DNA from: Saccoglossus kowalevskii
Taxonomy: Eukaryota > Hemichordata > Enteropneusta > Harrimaniidae
DNA: 43,658 nt
NCBI RefSeq assembly: GCF_000003605.2
Contig: NW_003118314.1
Span: forward strand, 1 to 43,658
Direction of reading: 5' to 3'
The notes under the pieces are model-generated. The model had not been told where the DNA came from and did not search any database. It saw only the letters and a program-made list of their open reading frames with translations. A program made the translations under genes and the position numbers. Within the stretch, counting starts at the first letter, position 1; every line of letters starts with the position of its first letter. Shown here in pieces: positions 24,582 to 35,913 of this stretch.

Positions 24582-27362
24582 GTAGCTGATGCAATCCTAG
24601 TGGTATCGTGTGGTTACTGCTGCGATACACTCATACAAACCTAGTGTTATCATCGTGTTGCTGATGCAATCCTGGTGGTATCGTGTGGTTACTGCTGCGA
24701 TACACTCATACAAATCTAGTGTTATCATCGTGTTGCTGATGCAATCCTGGTGGTATCGTGTGGTTACTGCTGCGATACACTCATACAAACCAAGTGTAAT
24801 CATCGTGTTGCTGATGCAATCCTGGTGGTATCGTGTGGTTACTGCTGCGATACACTCATACAAACGTAGTGTTTATCATCGTGTTTGCTGATGCAATCCT
24901 GGTGGTATCGTGTGGTTACTGCTGCGATACACTCATACAAACCTAGTGTTATCATCGTGTTGCTGATGCAATCCTGGTGGTATCGTTTGGTTACTGCTGC
25001 GATACACTCATACAAACCTAGTGTTATCATCGTGTTGCTGATGCAATCCTGGTGGTATCGTGGGATTACTGCTGCGATACACTCATACAAACCTAGTGTT
25101 AGCATCGTATTGCTGATGCAATCCTGGTGGTATCGTGGGATTACTGCTGCGATACACTCATACAAACCTAGTGTTATCATCGTGTTGCTGATGCAATCCT
25201 GGTGGTATCGTGTGGTTACTGCTGCGATACACTCATACAAACCTAGTGCTTTCATCGTGTTGCTGATGCAATCCTAGTGGTATCGTGTGGTTACTGCTGC
25301 GATACACTCATACAAACCTAGTGTTATCATCGTGTAGCTGATGCAATCCTAGTGGTATCGTGTGGTTACTGCTGCAATACACTCATACAAACCTAGTGTT
25401 ATCATCGTGTTGCTGATGCAATGCTGGTGGTATCGTGTGGTTACTGCTGCGATACACTCATACAAACCTAGTGTTATCATCGTGTAGCTGATGCAATCCT
25501 AGTGGTATCGTGTGGTTACTGCTGCGATACACTCATACAAACCTAGTGTTATCATCGTGTTGCTGATGCAATCCTGGTGGTATCGTGTGGTTACTGCTGC
25601 GATACACTCATACAAACCTAGTGTTATCATCGTGTTGCTGATGCAATCCTAGTGGTATCGTGTGGTTACTGCTGCGATACACTCATACAAACCTAGTGTT
25701 ATCATCGTGTTGCTGATGCAATCCTGGTGGTATCGTGTGGTTACTGCTGCGATACACTCATACAAACCTAGTGTTATCATCGTGTTGCTGATGCAATCCT
25801 GGTGGTATCGTGTGGTTACTGCTGCGATACACTCAGACATACAAACCTAGTGTTATCATCGTGTTGCTGATGCAATCCTAGTGGTATCGTGTGCTTACTG
25901 CTGCGATACACTCATACAAACCTAGTGTTATCATCGTGTTGCTGATGCAATCCTGGTGGTATCGTGTGGTTACTGCTGCGATACACTCATACAAACCTAG
26001 TGTTATCATCGTGTTGCTGATGCAATCCTGGTGGTATCGTGTGGTTACTGCTGCGATACACTCATACAAATCTAGTGTTATCATCGTGTTGCTGATGCAA
26101 TCCTGGTGGTATCGTGAGGTTACTGCTGCGATACACTCATACAAACCAAGTGTAATCATCGTGTTGCTGATGCAATCCTGGTGGTATCGTGTGGTTACTG
26201 CTGCGATACACTCATACAAACCTAGTGTTATCATCGTGTTGCTGATGCAATCCTGGTGGTATCGTGTGGTTACTGCTGCGATACACTCATACAAACCTAG
26301 TGTTATCATCGTGTTGCTGATGCAATCCTGGTGGTATCGTTTGGTTACTGCTGCGATACACTCATACAAACCTAGTGTTATCATCGTGTTGCTGATGCAA
26401 TCCTGGTGGTATCGTGGGATTACTGCTGCGATACACTCATACAAACCTAGTGTTAGCATCGTATTGCTGATGCAATCCTGGTGGTATCGTGGGATTACTG
26501 CTGCGATACACTCATACAAACCTAGTGTTATCATCGTGTTGCTGATGCAATCCTGGTGGTATCGTGTGGTTACTGCTGCGATACACTCATACAAACCTAG
26601 TGTTATCATCGTGTTGCTGATGCAATCCTGGTGGTATCGTGTGGTTACTGCTGCGATACACTCATACAAATCTAGTGTTATCATCGTGTTGCTGATGCAA
26701 TCCTGGTGGTATCGTGTGGTTACTGCTGCGATACACTCATACAAACCAAGTGTAATCATCGTGTTGCTGATGCAATCCTGGTGGTATCGTGTGGTTACTG
26801 CTGCGATACACTCATACAAACCTAGTGTTATCATCGTGTTGCTGATGCAATCCTGGTGGTATCGTGTGGTTACTGCTGCGATACACTCATACAAACCTAG
26901 TGTTATCATCGTGTTGCTGATGCAATCCTGGTGGTATCGTGTGGTTACTGCTGCGATACACTCATACAAACCTAGTGTTATCATCGTGTTGCTGATGCAA
27001 TCCTGGTGGTATCGTGTGGTTACTGCTGCGATACACTCATACAAACCTAGTGTTATCATCGTGTTGCTGATGCAATCCTGGTGGTATCGTGTGGTTACTG
27101 CTGCAATACACTCATACAAACCTAGTGTTATCATCATATTGCTGATGCAATCCTGGTGGTATCGTGGGATTACTGCTGCGATACACTCATACAAACCTAG
27201 TGTTATCATCGTGTTGCTGATGCAATCCTGGTGGTATTGTGGGATTACTGCTGCGATACACTCATACAAACCTAGTGTTATCATCGTATTGCTGATGCAA
27301 TCCTGGTGGTATCGTGTGGTTACTGCTGCGATACACTCATACAAACCTAGTGTTATCATCGT
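24582..27362. repeat. Homogeneous block C3 with an 18-monomer duplication
   Basis: An ordered marker set (AAATCTAG; CCAAGTGTAATC; CGTTTGG; TTAGCATCGTATTG) appears at 24713, 24790, 24984 and 25101, and again at 26069, 26150, 26338 and 26452. The spacing for CGTTTGG is 1354 bp, that is 18 monomers plus 4 bp, and the extra 4 bp is the insertion near 25835. The first two markers appear a third time at 26669 and 26750. From 25878 to 27366 both strands are open for more than 490 codons. Extra T's near 24872 and 24885 disturb the phase of the first copy. Confidence 0.8.
25833..25841. repeat. 4-bp insertion, largest indel in the array
   Basis: CACTCAGACATAC replaces CACTCATAC, adding four bases and moving the monomer phase from 59 to 63 modulo 75. 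All other length changes I find are 1 or 2 bp. It ends the open frames on both sides. Confidence 0.85.
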
Positions 27363-30300
27363 GTAGCTGATGCAATCCTAGTGGTATCGTGTGGTTACTG
27401 CTGCAATACACTCATACAAACCTAGTGTTATCATCGTGTTGCTGATGCAATCCTAGTGGTATCGTGTGGTTACTGCTCCGATACACTCATACAAACCTAG
27501 TGTTATCATCGTGTTGCTGATGCAATCCTAGTGGTATCGTGTGGTTACTGCTGCGATACACTCATACAAACCTAGTGTTATCATCGTGTTGCTGATGCAA
27601 TCCTGGTGGTATCGTGTGGTTACTGCTGCGATACACTCATACAAACCTAGTGTTATCATTGTGTAGCTGATGCAATCCTAGTGGTATCGTGTGGTTACTG
27701 CTGCGATACACTCGTACAAACCTAGTGTTATCATCGTGTTGCTGATGCAATCCTGGTGGTATCGTGTGGTTACTGCTGCGATACACTCATACAAACCTAG
27801 TGTTATCATCGTGTTGCTGATTTAATCCTAGTGGTATCGTGTGGTTACTGCTGCGATACACTCATACAAACCTAGTGTTATCATCGTGTTGCTGATGCAA
27901 TCCTAGTGGTATCGTGTGGTTACTGCTGCGATACACTCATACAAACCTAGTGTTATCATCGTGTTGCTGATGCAATCCTGGTGGTATCGTGTGGTTACTG
28001 CTGCGATACACTCATACAAACCAAGTGTTATCATCGTGTTGCTGATGCAATCCTGGTGGTATCGTGTGGTTACTGCTGCGATACACTCATACAAACCTAG
28101 TGTTATCATCGTGTTGCTGATGCAATCCTGGTGGTATCGTGTGGTTACTGCTGCGATACACTCATACAAACCTAGTGTTATCATTGTGTAGCTGATGCAA
28201 TCCTAGTGGTATCGTGTGGTTACTGCTGCGATACACTCGTACAAACCTAGTGTTATCATCATGTTGCTGATGCAATCCTGGTGGTATCATGTGGTTACTG
28301 CTGCGATACACTCATACAAACCTAGTGTTATCATCGTGTTGCTGATTTAATCCTAGTGGTATCGTGTGGTTACTGCTGCGATACACTCATACAAACCTAG
28401 TGTTATCATCGTGTTGCTGATGCAATCCTAGTGGTATCGTGTGGTTACTGCTGCGATACACTCATACAAACCTAGTGTTATCATCGTGTTGCTGATGCAA
28501 TCCTGGTGGTATCGTGTGGTTACTGCTGCGATACACTCATACAAACCAAGTGTTATCATCGTGTTGCTGATGCAATCCTGGTGGTATCGTGTGGTTACTG
28601 CTGCGATACACTCATACAAACCTAGTGTTATCATCGTGTTGCTGATGCAATCCTGGTGGTATCGTGTGGTTACTGCTGCGATACACTCATACAAACCTAG
28701 TGTTATCATCGTGTTGCTGATACAATCCTGGTGGTATCGTGTGGTTACTGCTGCGATACACTCATACAAACCTAGTGTTATCATCGTGTTGCTGATGCAA
28801 TCCTGGTGGTATCGTGTGGTTACTGCTGCGATACACTCATACAAACCTAGTGTTATCATCGTGTTGCTGATGCAATCCTGGTGGTATCGTGGGATTACTG
28901 CTGCGATACACTCATACAAACCTAGTGTTATCATCGTCTTGCTGATGCAATCCTGGTGGTATCGTGTGGTTACTGCTGCGATACACTCATACAAACCTAG
29001 TGTTATCATCGTGTAGCTGATGCAATCCTAGTGGTATCGTGTGGTTACTGCTGCAATACACTCATACAAACCTAGTGTTATCATCGTGTTGCTGATGCAA
29101 TCCTGGTGGTATCGTGTGGTTACTGCTGCGATACACTCATACAAACCTAGTGTTATCATCGTGTAGCTGATGCAATCCTAGTGGTATCGTGTGGTTACTG
29201 CTGCGATACACTCATACAAACCTAGTGTTATCATCGTGTTGCTGATGCAATCCTAGTAGTATCGTGTGGTTACTGCTGCGATACACTCATACAAACCTAG
29301 TGTTATCATCGTGTTGCTGATGCAATCCTGGTGGTATCGTGTGGTTACTGCTGCGATACACTCATACAAACCTAGTGTTAGCATTGTGTAGCTGATGCAA
29401 TCCTAGTGGTATCGTGTGGTTACTGCTGCGATACACTCGTACAAACCTAGTGTTATCATCGTGTTGCTGATGCAATCCTGGTGGTATCGTGTGGTTACTG
29501 CTGCGATACACTCATACAAACCTAGTGTTAGCATTGTGTAGCTGATGCAATCCTAGTGGTATCGTGTGGTTACTGCTGCGATACACTCGTACAAACCTAG
29601 TGTTATCATCGTGTTGCTGATGCAATCCTGGTGGTATCGTGTGGTTACTGCTGCGATACACTCATACAAATCTAGTGTTATCATCGTGTTGCTGATGTAA
29701 TCCTAGTGGTATCATGTGGTTACTGCTGCGATACACTCATACAAACCTAGTGTTATCATCGTGTTGCTGATGCAATCCTAGTGGTATCGTGTGGTTACTG
29801 CTGCGATACACTCATACAAACCTAGTTTTATCATCGTGTTGCTGATGCAATCCTAGTGGTATCGTGTGGTTACTGCTGCGATACACTCATACAAACCTAG
29901 TGTTATCATCGTGTTGCTGATGCAATCCTGGTGGTATCGTGTGGTTACTGCTGCGATACACTCATACAAACCTAGTGTTATCATCGTGTTGCTGATGCAA
30001 TCCTGGTGGTATCGTGTGGTTACTGCTGCGATACACTCATACAAACCTAGTGTTATCATCGTGTACCTGATGCAATCCTAGTGGTATCGTGTAGTTACTG
30101 CTGCGATACACTCATACAAACCTAGTGTTATCATCATGTTGCTGATGCAATCCTAGTGGTATCGTGTGGTTACTGCTGCGATACACTCATACAAACCTAG
30201 TGTTATCATCGTGTTGCTGATGCAATCCTGGTGGTATCGTGTGGTTACTGCTGCGATACACTCATACAAACCTAGTGTTATCATTGTGTAGCTGATGCAA

Positions 30301-30662
30301 TCCTAGTGGTATCGTGTGGTTACTGCTGCGATACACTCGTATAAACCTAGTGTTATCATCGTGTTGCTGATGCAATCCTGGTGGTATCGTGTGGTTACTG
30401 CTGCGATACACTCATACAAACCTAGTGTTATCATCGTGTTGCTGATGCAATCCTAGTGGTATCGTGTGGTTACTGCTGCGATACACTCATACAAACCTAG
30501 TTTTATCATCGTGTTGCTGATGCAACCCTAGTGGTATCGTGTGGTTACTGCTGCGATACACTCATACAAACCTAGTGTTATCATCGTGTTGCTGATGCAA
30601 TCCTGGTGGGGTCGTGTGGTTACTGCTGCGATACACTCATACAAACCTAGTGTTATCATCGT
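27363..30662. repeat. HOR-A domain 4
   Basis: CTCGTAC anchors lie at 27711, 28236, 29436, 29586 and 30336. The last reads CTCGTATAAACC, a form shared only with 38212. The segment 28188-29762 repeats the organisation of 2003-3278, including the three-monomer GATTTAA motif, a CCAAG monomer, a GIT monomer, GTCTTG and then the core. Two monomers with AGTTTTATC (G65T) lie near 29825 and 30500. Confidence 0.85.
29013..29762. repeat. HOR-A core, copy 6, expanded to 10 monomers
   Basis: Core order with the anchor pair duplicated. The dimer beginning with the rare double variant TTAGCATTGTGTAG and CTCGTAC occurs twice, anchors at 29436 and 29586, exactly 150 bp apart. Every other core has a single anchor. 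Confidence 0.85.
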
Positions 30663-31337
30663 GTAGCTGATGCAATCCTAGTGGTATCGTGTGGTTACTG
30701 CTGCGATACACTCATACAAACCTAGTGTTATCATCGTGTTGCTGATGCAATCCTGGTGGTATCGTGGGATTACTGCTGCGATACACTCATACAAACCTAG
30801 TGTTATCATCGTGTTGCTGATGCAATCCTGGTGGTATCGTGGGATTACTGCTGTGATACACTCATACAAACCTAGTGTTATCATCGTATTGCTGATTCAA
30901 TCCTAGTGGTATCGTGGGATTACTGCTGCGATACACTCATACAAACCTAGTGTTATCATCGTGTAGCTGATGCAATCCTGGTGGTATCGTGTGGTTACTG
31001 CTGCGATACACTCATACAAACCTAGTGTTATCATCGTGTAGCTGATGCAATCCTAGTGGTATCGTGTGGTTACTGCTGCGATACACTCATACAAACCTAG
31101 TGTTATCATCGTGTAGCTGATGCAATCCTGGTGGTATCATGTGGTTACTGCTGCGATACACTCATACAAACCTAGTGTTATCATCGTGTAGCTGATGCAA
31201 TCCTAGTGGTATCGTGTGGTTACTGCTGCGATACACTCATACAAACCTAGTGTTATCATCGTGTTGCTGATGCAATCCTTGTGGTATCGTGGGATTACAA
31301 CTGCGATACACTCATACAAACATACTGTTATCATCGT
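30663..31337. repeat. Cassette K, copy 4, with its right flank
   Basis: Eight cassette monomers from 30663 to 31262: T3A/G18A; GIT; GIT with CTGTGATAC; GTATTG GATTCAA GIT (30888); T3A; T3A/G18A; T3A with TATCATG; T3A/G18A. Here monomer 6 has GTGTAG where copies 1 to 3 have GTTTAG. The next monomer has CCTTGTGG with GATTACAACTG, and the one after it CCTAGTGATATC. The CCTTGTGG and CCTAGTGATATC pair is also found at 36829-36910. Confidence 0.8.
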
Positions 31338-32087
31338 GTTGCTGATGCAATCCTAGTGATATCGTGGGATTACTGCTGCGATACACTCATACAAACCTAG
31401 TGTTATCATCGTGTTGCTGATGCAATCCTGGTGGTATCGTGGGATTACTGCTGCGATACACTCATACAAACCTAGTGTTATCATCGTGTTGCTGATGCAA
31501 TCCTGGTGGTATCGTGGGATTACTGCTGCGATACACTCATACAAACCTAGTGTTATCATCGTGTTGCTGATGCAATCCTGGTGGTATCGCGTGCTTACTG
31601 CTGCGATACACTCATACAAACCTAGTGTTATCATCGTATTGCTGATGCAATCCTGGTGGTATCGTGGGATTACTGCTGCGATACACTCATACAAACTTAG
31701 TGTTATCATCGTGTTGCTGATGCAATCCTGGTGGTATCGTGGGATTACTGCTGCGATACACTCATACAAACCTAGTGTTATCATCGTGTTGCTGATGCAA
31801 TCCTGGTGGTATCGTGGGATTACTGCTGCGATACACTCATACAAACCTAGTGTTATCATCGTATTGCTGATGCAATCCTGGTGGTATCGTGGGATTACTG
31901 CTGCGATACACTCATACAAACCTAGTGTTATCATCGTGTTGCTGATGCAATCCTGGTGGTATCGTGGGATTACTGCTGCGATACACTCATACAAACGTAG
32001 TATTATCATCGTATTGCTGATGCAATCCTGGTGGTATCGTGTGGTTACTGCTGCGATACACTCATACAAACCTAGTGTTATCATCGT
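31338..32087. repeat. GIT-rich homogeneous block
   Basis: Ten monomers, eight of them GIT-type, the purest GIT run in the window. The exceptions are the CGCGTGCTTAC monomer (31588) and the last, a VVT unit. The - frame is open from 32084 to 31353 and the + frame from 31411 to 32091. The left part shares CGCGTGCTTAC and AACTTAG with 5103-5215. AACGTAGTATTATC near 31997 recurs at about 19840. Confidence 0.8.
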
Positions 32088-32687
32088 GTAGCTGATGCAA
32101 TCCTAGTGGTATCGTGTGGTTACTGCTGCAATACACTCATACAAACCTAGTGTTATCATCGTGTTGCTGATGCAATCCTGGTGGTATCGTGTGGTTACTG
32201 CTGGGATACACTCATACAAACCTAGTGTTATCATCGTGTAGCTGATGCAATCCTCGTGGTATCGTGTGGTTACTGCTGCGAAACACTCATACAAACCTAG
32301 TGTTATCATCGTGTTGCTGATGCAATCCTAGTGGTATCATGTGGTTACTGCTGCGATACACTCATACAAACCTAGTGTTATCATCGTGTTGCTGATGCAA
32401 TCCTGGTGGTATCGTGTGGTTACTGCTGCGATACACTCATACAAACCTAGTGTTATCATCGTGTTGCTGATGCAATCCTGGTGGTATCGTGGGATTACTG
32501 CTGCGATACACTCATACAAACCTAGTGTTATCATCGTGTTGCTGATGCAATCCTGGTGGTATCGTGGGATTACTGCTGCGATACACTCATACAAACCTAG
32601 TATTATCATCGTATTGCTGATGCAATCCTGGTGGTATCGTGTGGTTACTGCTGCGATACACTCATACAAACCTAGTGTTATCATCGT
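32088..32687. repeat. HOR-B unit, copy 4 (8 monomers)
   Basis: First of a run of tandem HOR-B units. Order CTGCAATAC; CTGGGATAC; GCGAAAC (32280, with CCTCGTGG); TATCATG; plain; GIT; GIT with AGTATTATC; GTATTG VVT. The TATCGCG monomer of the nine-unit form is absent. Confidence 0.85.
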
Positions 32688-33363
32688 GTAGCTGATGCAA
32701 TCCTAGTGGTATCGTGTGGTTACTGCTGCAATACACTCATACAAACCTAGTGTTATCATCGTGTTGCTGATGCAATCCTGGTGGTATCGTGTGGTTACTG
32801 CTGGGATACACTCATACAAACCTAGTGTTATCATCGTGTAGCTGATGCAATCCTAGTGGTATCGTGTGGTTACTGCTGCGAAACACTCATACAAACCTAG
32901 TGTTATCATCGTGTTGCTGATGCAATCCTAGTGGTATCATGTGGTTACTGCTGCGATACACTCATACAAACCTAGTGTTATCATCGTGTTGCTGATGCAA
33001 TCCTGGTGGTATCGTGTGGTTACTGCTGCGATACCACTCATACAAACCTAGTGTTATCATCGTGTTGCTGATGCAATCCTGGTGGTATCGCGTGGTTACA
33101 GCTGCGATACACTCATACAAACCTAGTGTTATCATCGTATTGCTGATGCAATCCTGGTGGTATCGTGGGATTACTGCTGCGATACACTCATACAAACCTA
33201 GTGTTATCATCGTGTTGCTGATGCAATCCTGGTGGTATCGCGTGGTTACTGCTGCGATACACTCATACAAACCTTGTGTTATCATCGTATTGCTGATGCA
33301 ATCCTGGTGGTATCGGGGGATTACTGCTGCGATACACTCATACAAACCTAGTGTTATCATCGT
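32688..33363. repeat. HOR-B unit, copy 5 (9 monomers)
   Basis: GCGAAAC anchor at 32880. It carries two TATCGCG monomers, each followed by a GTATTG GIT monomer, and ends with TATCGGGGG. An extra C near 33035 (GATACCACTC) makes it 676 bp. TTACAGCTG near 33098 is rare. Confidence 0.85.
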
Positions 33364-33888
33364 GTAGCTGATGCAATCCTAGTGGTATCGTGTGGTTACT
33401 GCTGCGAAACACTCATACAAACCTAGTGTTATCATCGTGTTGCTGATGCAATCCTAGTGGTATCATGTGGTTACTGCTGCGATACACTCATACAAACCTA
33501 GTGTTATCATCGTGTTGCTGATGCAATCCTGGTGGTATCGTGTGGTTACTGCTGCGATACACTCATACAAACCTAGTGTTATCATCGTGTTGCTGATGCA
33601 ATCCTGGTGGTATCGCGTGGTTACTGCTGCGATACACTCATACAAACCTTGTGTTATCATCGTATTGCTGATGCAATCCTGGTGGTATCGGGGGATTACT
33701 GCTGCGATACACTCATACAAACCTAGTGTTATCATCGTGTTGCTGATGCAATCCTGGTGGTATCGTGGGATTACTGCTGCGATACACTCATACAAACCTA
33801 GTGTTATCATCGTATTGCTGATGCAATCCTGGTGGTATCGTGTGGTTACTGCTGCGATACACTCATACAAACCTAGTGTTATCATCGT
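33364..33888. repeat. HOR-B unit, copy 6 (7 monomers, lacks the first two)
   Basis: Begins directly with the GCGAAAC monomer (33406) after TATCGGGGG, so the CTGCAATAC and CTGGGATAC monomers are missing. This is what an unequal exchange between copies would leave. The CCTTGTG and TATCGGGGG pair follows. Confidence 0.85.
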
Positions 33889-34713
33889 GTAGCTGATGCA
33901 ATCCTAGTGGTATCGTGTGGTTACTGCTGCAATACACTCATACAAACCTAGTGTTATCATCGTGTTGCTGATGCAATCCTGGTGGTATCGTGTGGTTACT
34001 GCTGGGATACACTCATACAAACCTAGTGTTATCATCGTGTAGCTGATGCAATCCTAGTGGTATCGTGTGGTTACTGCTGCGAAACACTCATACAAACCTA
34101 GTGTTATCATCGTGTTGCTGATGCAATCCTAGTGGAATCATGTGGTTACTGCTGCGATACACTCATACAAACCTAGTGTTATCATCGTGTTGCTGATGCA
34201 ATCCTGGTGGTATCGTGTGGTTACTGCTGCGATACACTCATACAAACCTAGTGTTATCATCGTGTTGCTGATGCAATCCTGGTGGTATCGCGTGGTTACT
34301 GCTGCGATACACTCATACAAACCTAGTGTTATCATCGTATTGCTGATGCAATCCTGGTGGTATCGTGGGATTACTGCTGCGATACACTCATACAAACCTA
34401 GTGTTATCATCGTGTTGCTGATGCAATCCTGGTGGTATCGTGGGATTACTGCTGCGATACACTCATACAAACTTAGTGTTATCATCGTGTTGCTGATGCA
34501 ATCCTGGTGGTATCGTGGGATTACTGCTGCGATACACTCATACAAACCTAGTGTTATCATCGTGTTGCTGATGCAATCCTGGTGGTATCGTGGGATTACT
34601 GCTGCGATACACTCATACAAACCTAGTATTATCATCGTATTGCTGATGCAATCCTGGTGGTATCGTGTGGTTACTGCTGCGATACACTCATACAAACCTA
34701 GTGTTATCATCGT
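33889..34713. repeat. HOR-B unit, copy 7 (11 monomers)
   Basis: GCGAAAC anchor at 34081. This is the longest unit of the run, expanded in the GIT part (four GIT monomers, one with AACTTAG near 34472). Monomer 4 has the private GGAATCATG. Confidence 0.85.
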
Positions 34714-35163
34714 GTAGCTGATGCAATCCTAGTGGTATCGTGTGGTTACTGCTGCAATACACTCATACAAACCTAGTGTTATCATCGTGTTGCTGATGCA
34801 ATCCTGGTGGTATCGTGTGGTTACTGCTGGGATACACTCATACAAACCTAGTGTTATCATCGTGTAGCTGATGCAATCCTAGTGGTATCGTGTGGTTACT
34901 GCTGCGAAACACTCATACAAACCTAGTGTTATCATCGTGTTGCTGATGCAATCCTAGTGGTATCATGTGGTTACTGCTGCGATACACTCATACAAACCTA
35001 GTGTTATCATCGTGTTGCTGATGCAATCCTGGTGGTATCGTGTGGTTACTGCTGCGATACACTCATACAAACCTAGTGTTATCATCGTGTTGCTGATGCA
35101 ATCCTGGTGGTATCGCGTGGTTACTGCTGCGATACACTCATACAAACCTAGTGTTATCATCGT
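34714..35163. repeat. HOR-B unit, copy 8 (first 6 monomers)
   Basis: CTGCAATAC, CTGGGATAC, GCGAAAC (34906), TATCATG, plain, TATCGCG, then the series is cut by a G18A GIT monomer at 35164, where a homogeneous block begins. Confidence 0.85.
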
Positions 35164-35913
35164 GTTGCTGATGCAATCCTAGTGGTATCGTGGGATTACT
35201 GCTGCGATACACTCATACAAACCTAGTGTTATCATCGTGTTGCTGATGCAATCCTGGTGGTATCGTGTGGTTACTGCTGCGATACACTCATACAAACCTA
35301 GTGTTATCATCGTGTTGCTGATGCAATCCTGGTGGTATCGTGTGGTTACTGCTGCGATACACTCATACAAACCTAGTGTTATCATCGTGTTGCTGATGCA
35401 ATCCTGGTGGTATCGTGTGGTTACTGCTGCGATACACTCATACAAACCTAGTGTTATCATCGTGTTGCTGATGCAATCCTGGTGGTATCGTGTGGTTACA
35501 GCTGCGATACACTCATACAAACCTAGTGTTAGCATCGTGTTGCTGATGCAATCCTGGTGGTATCGTGTGGTTACTGCTGCGATACACTCATACAAACCTA
35601 GTGTTATCATCGTGTTGCTGATGCAATCCTGGTGGTATCGTGTGGTTACTGCTGCGATACACTCATACAAACCTAGTGTTATCATCGTGTTGCTGATGCA
35701 ATCCTGGTGGTATCGTGGGATTACTGCTGCGATACACTCATACAAACCTAGTGTTATCATCGTGTTGCTGATGCAATCCTGGTGGTATCGTGTGGTTACT
35801 GCTGCGATACACTCATACAAACCTAGTGTTATCATCGTATTGCTGATGCAATCCTGGTGGTATCGTGTGGTTACTGCTGCGATACACTCATACAAACCTA
35901 GTGTTATCATCGT
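35164..35913. repeat. Homogeneous block, open on both strands
   Basis: Ten monomers, nine without G18A. The - frame is open from 35910 to 35179 (243 codons) and the + frame from 35237 to 35917. It carries one TTAGCATC (about 35530) and one GIT monomer. The first unit matches the G18A GIT monomer that begins the block at 4044-4625, and the order after it is similar. Confidence 0.75.
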
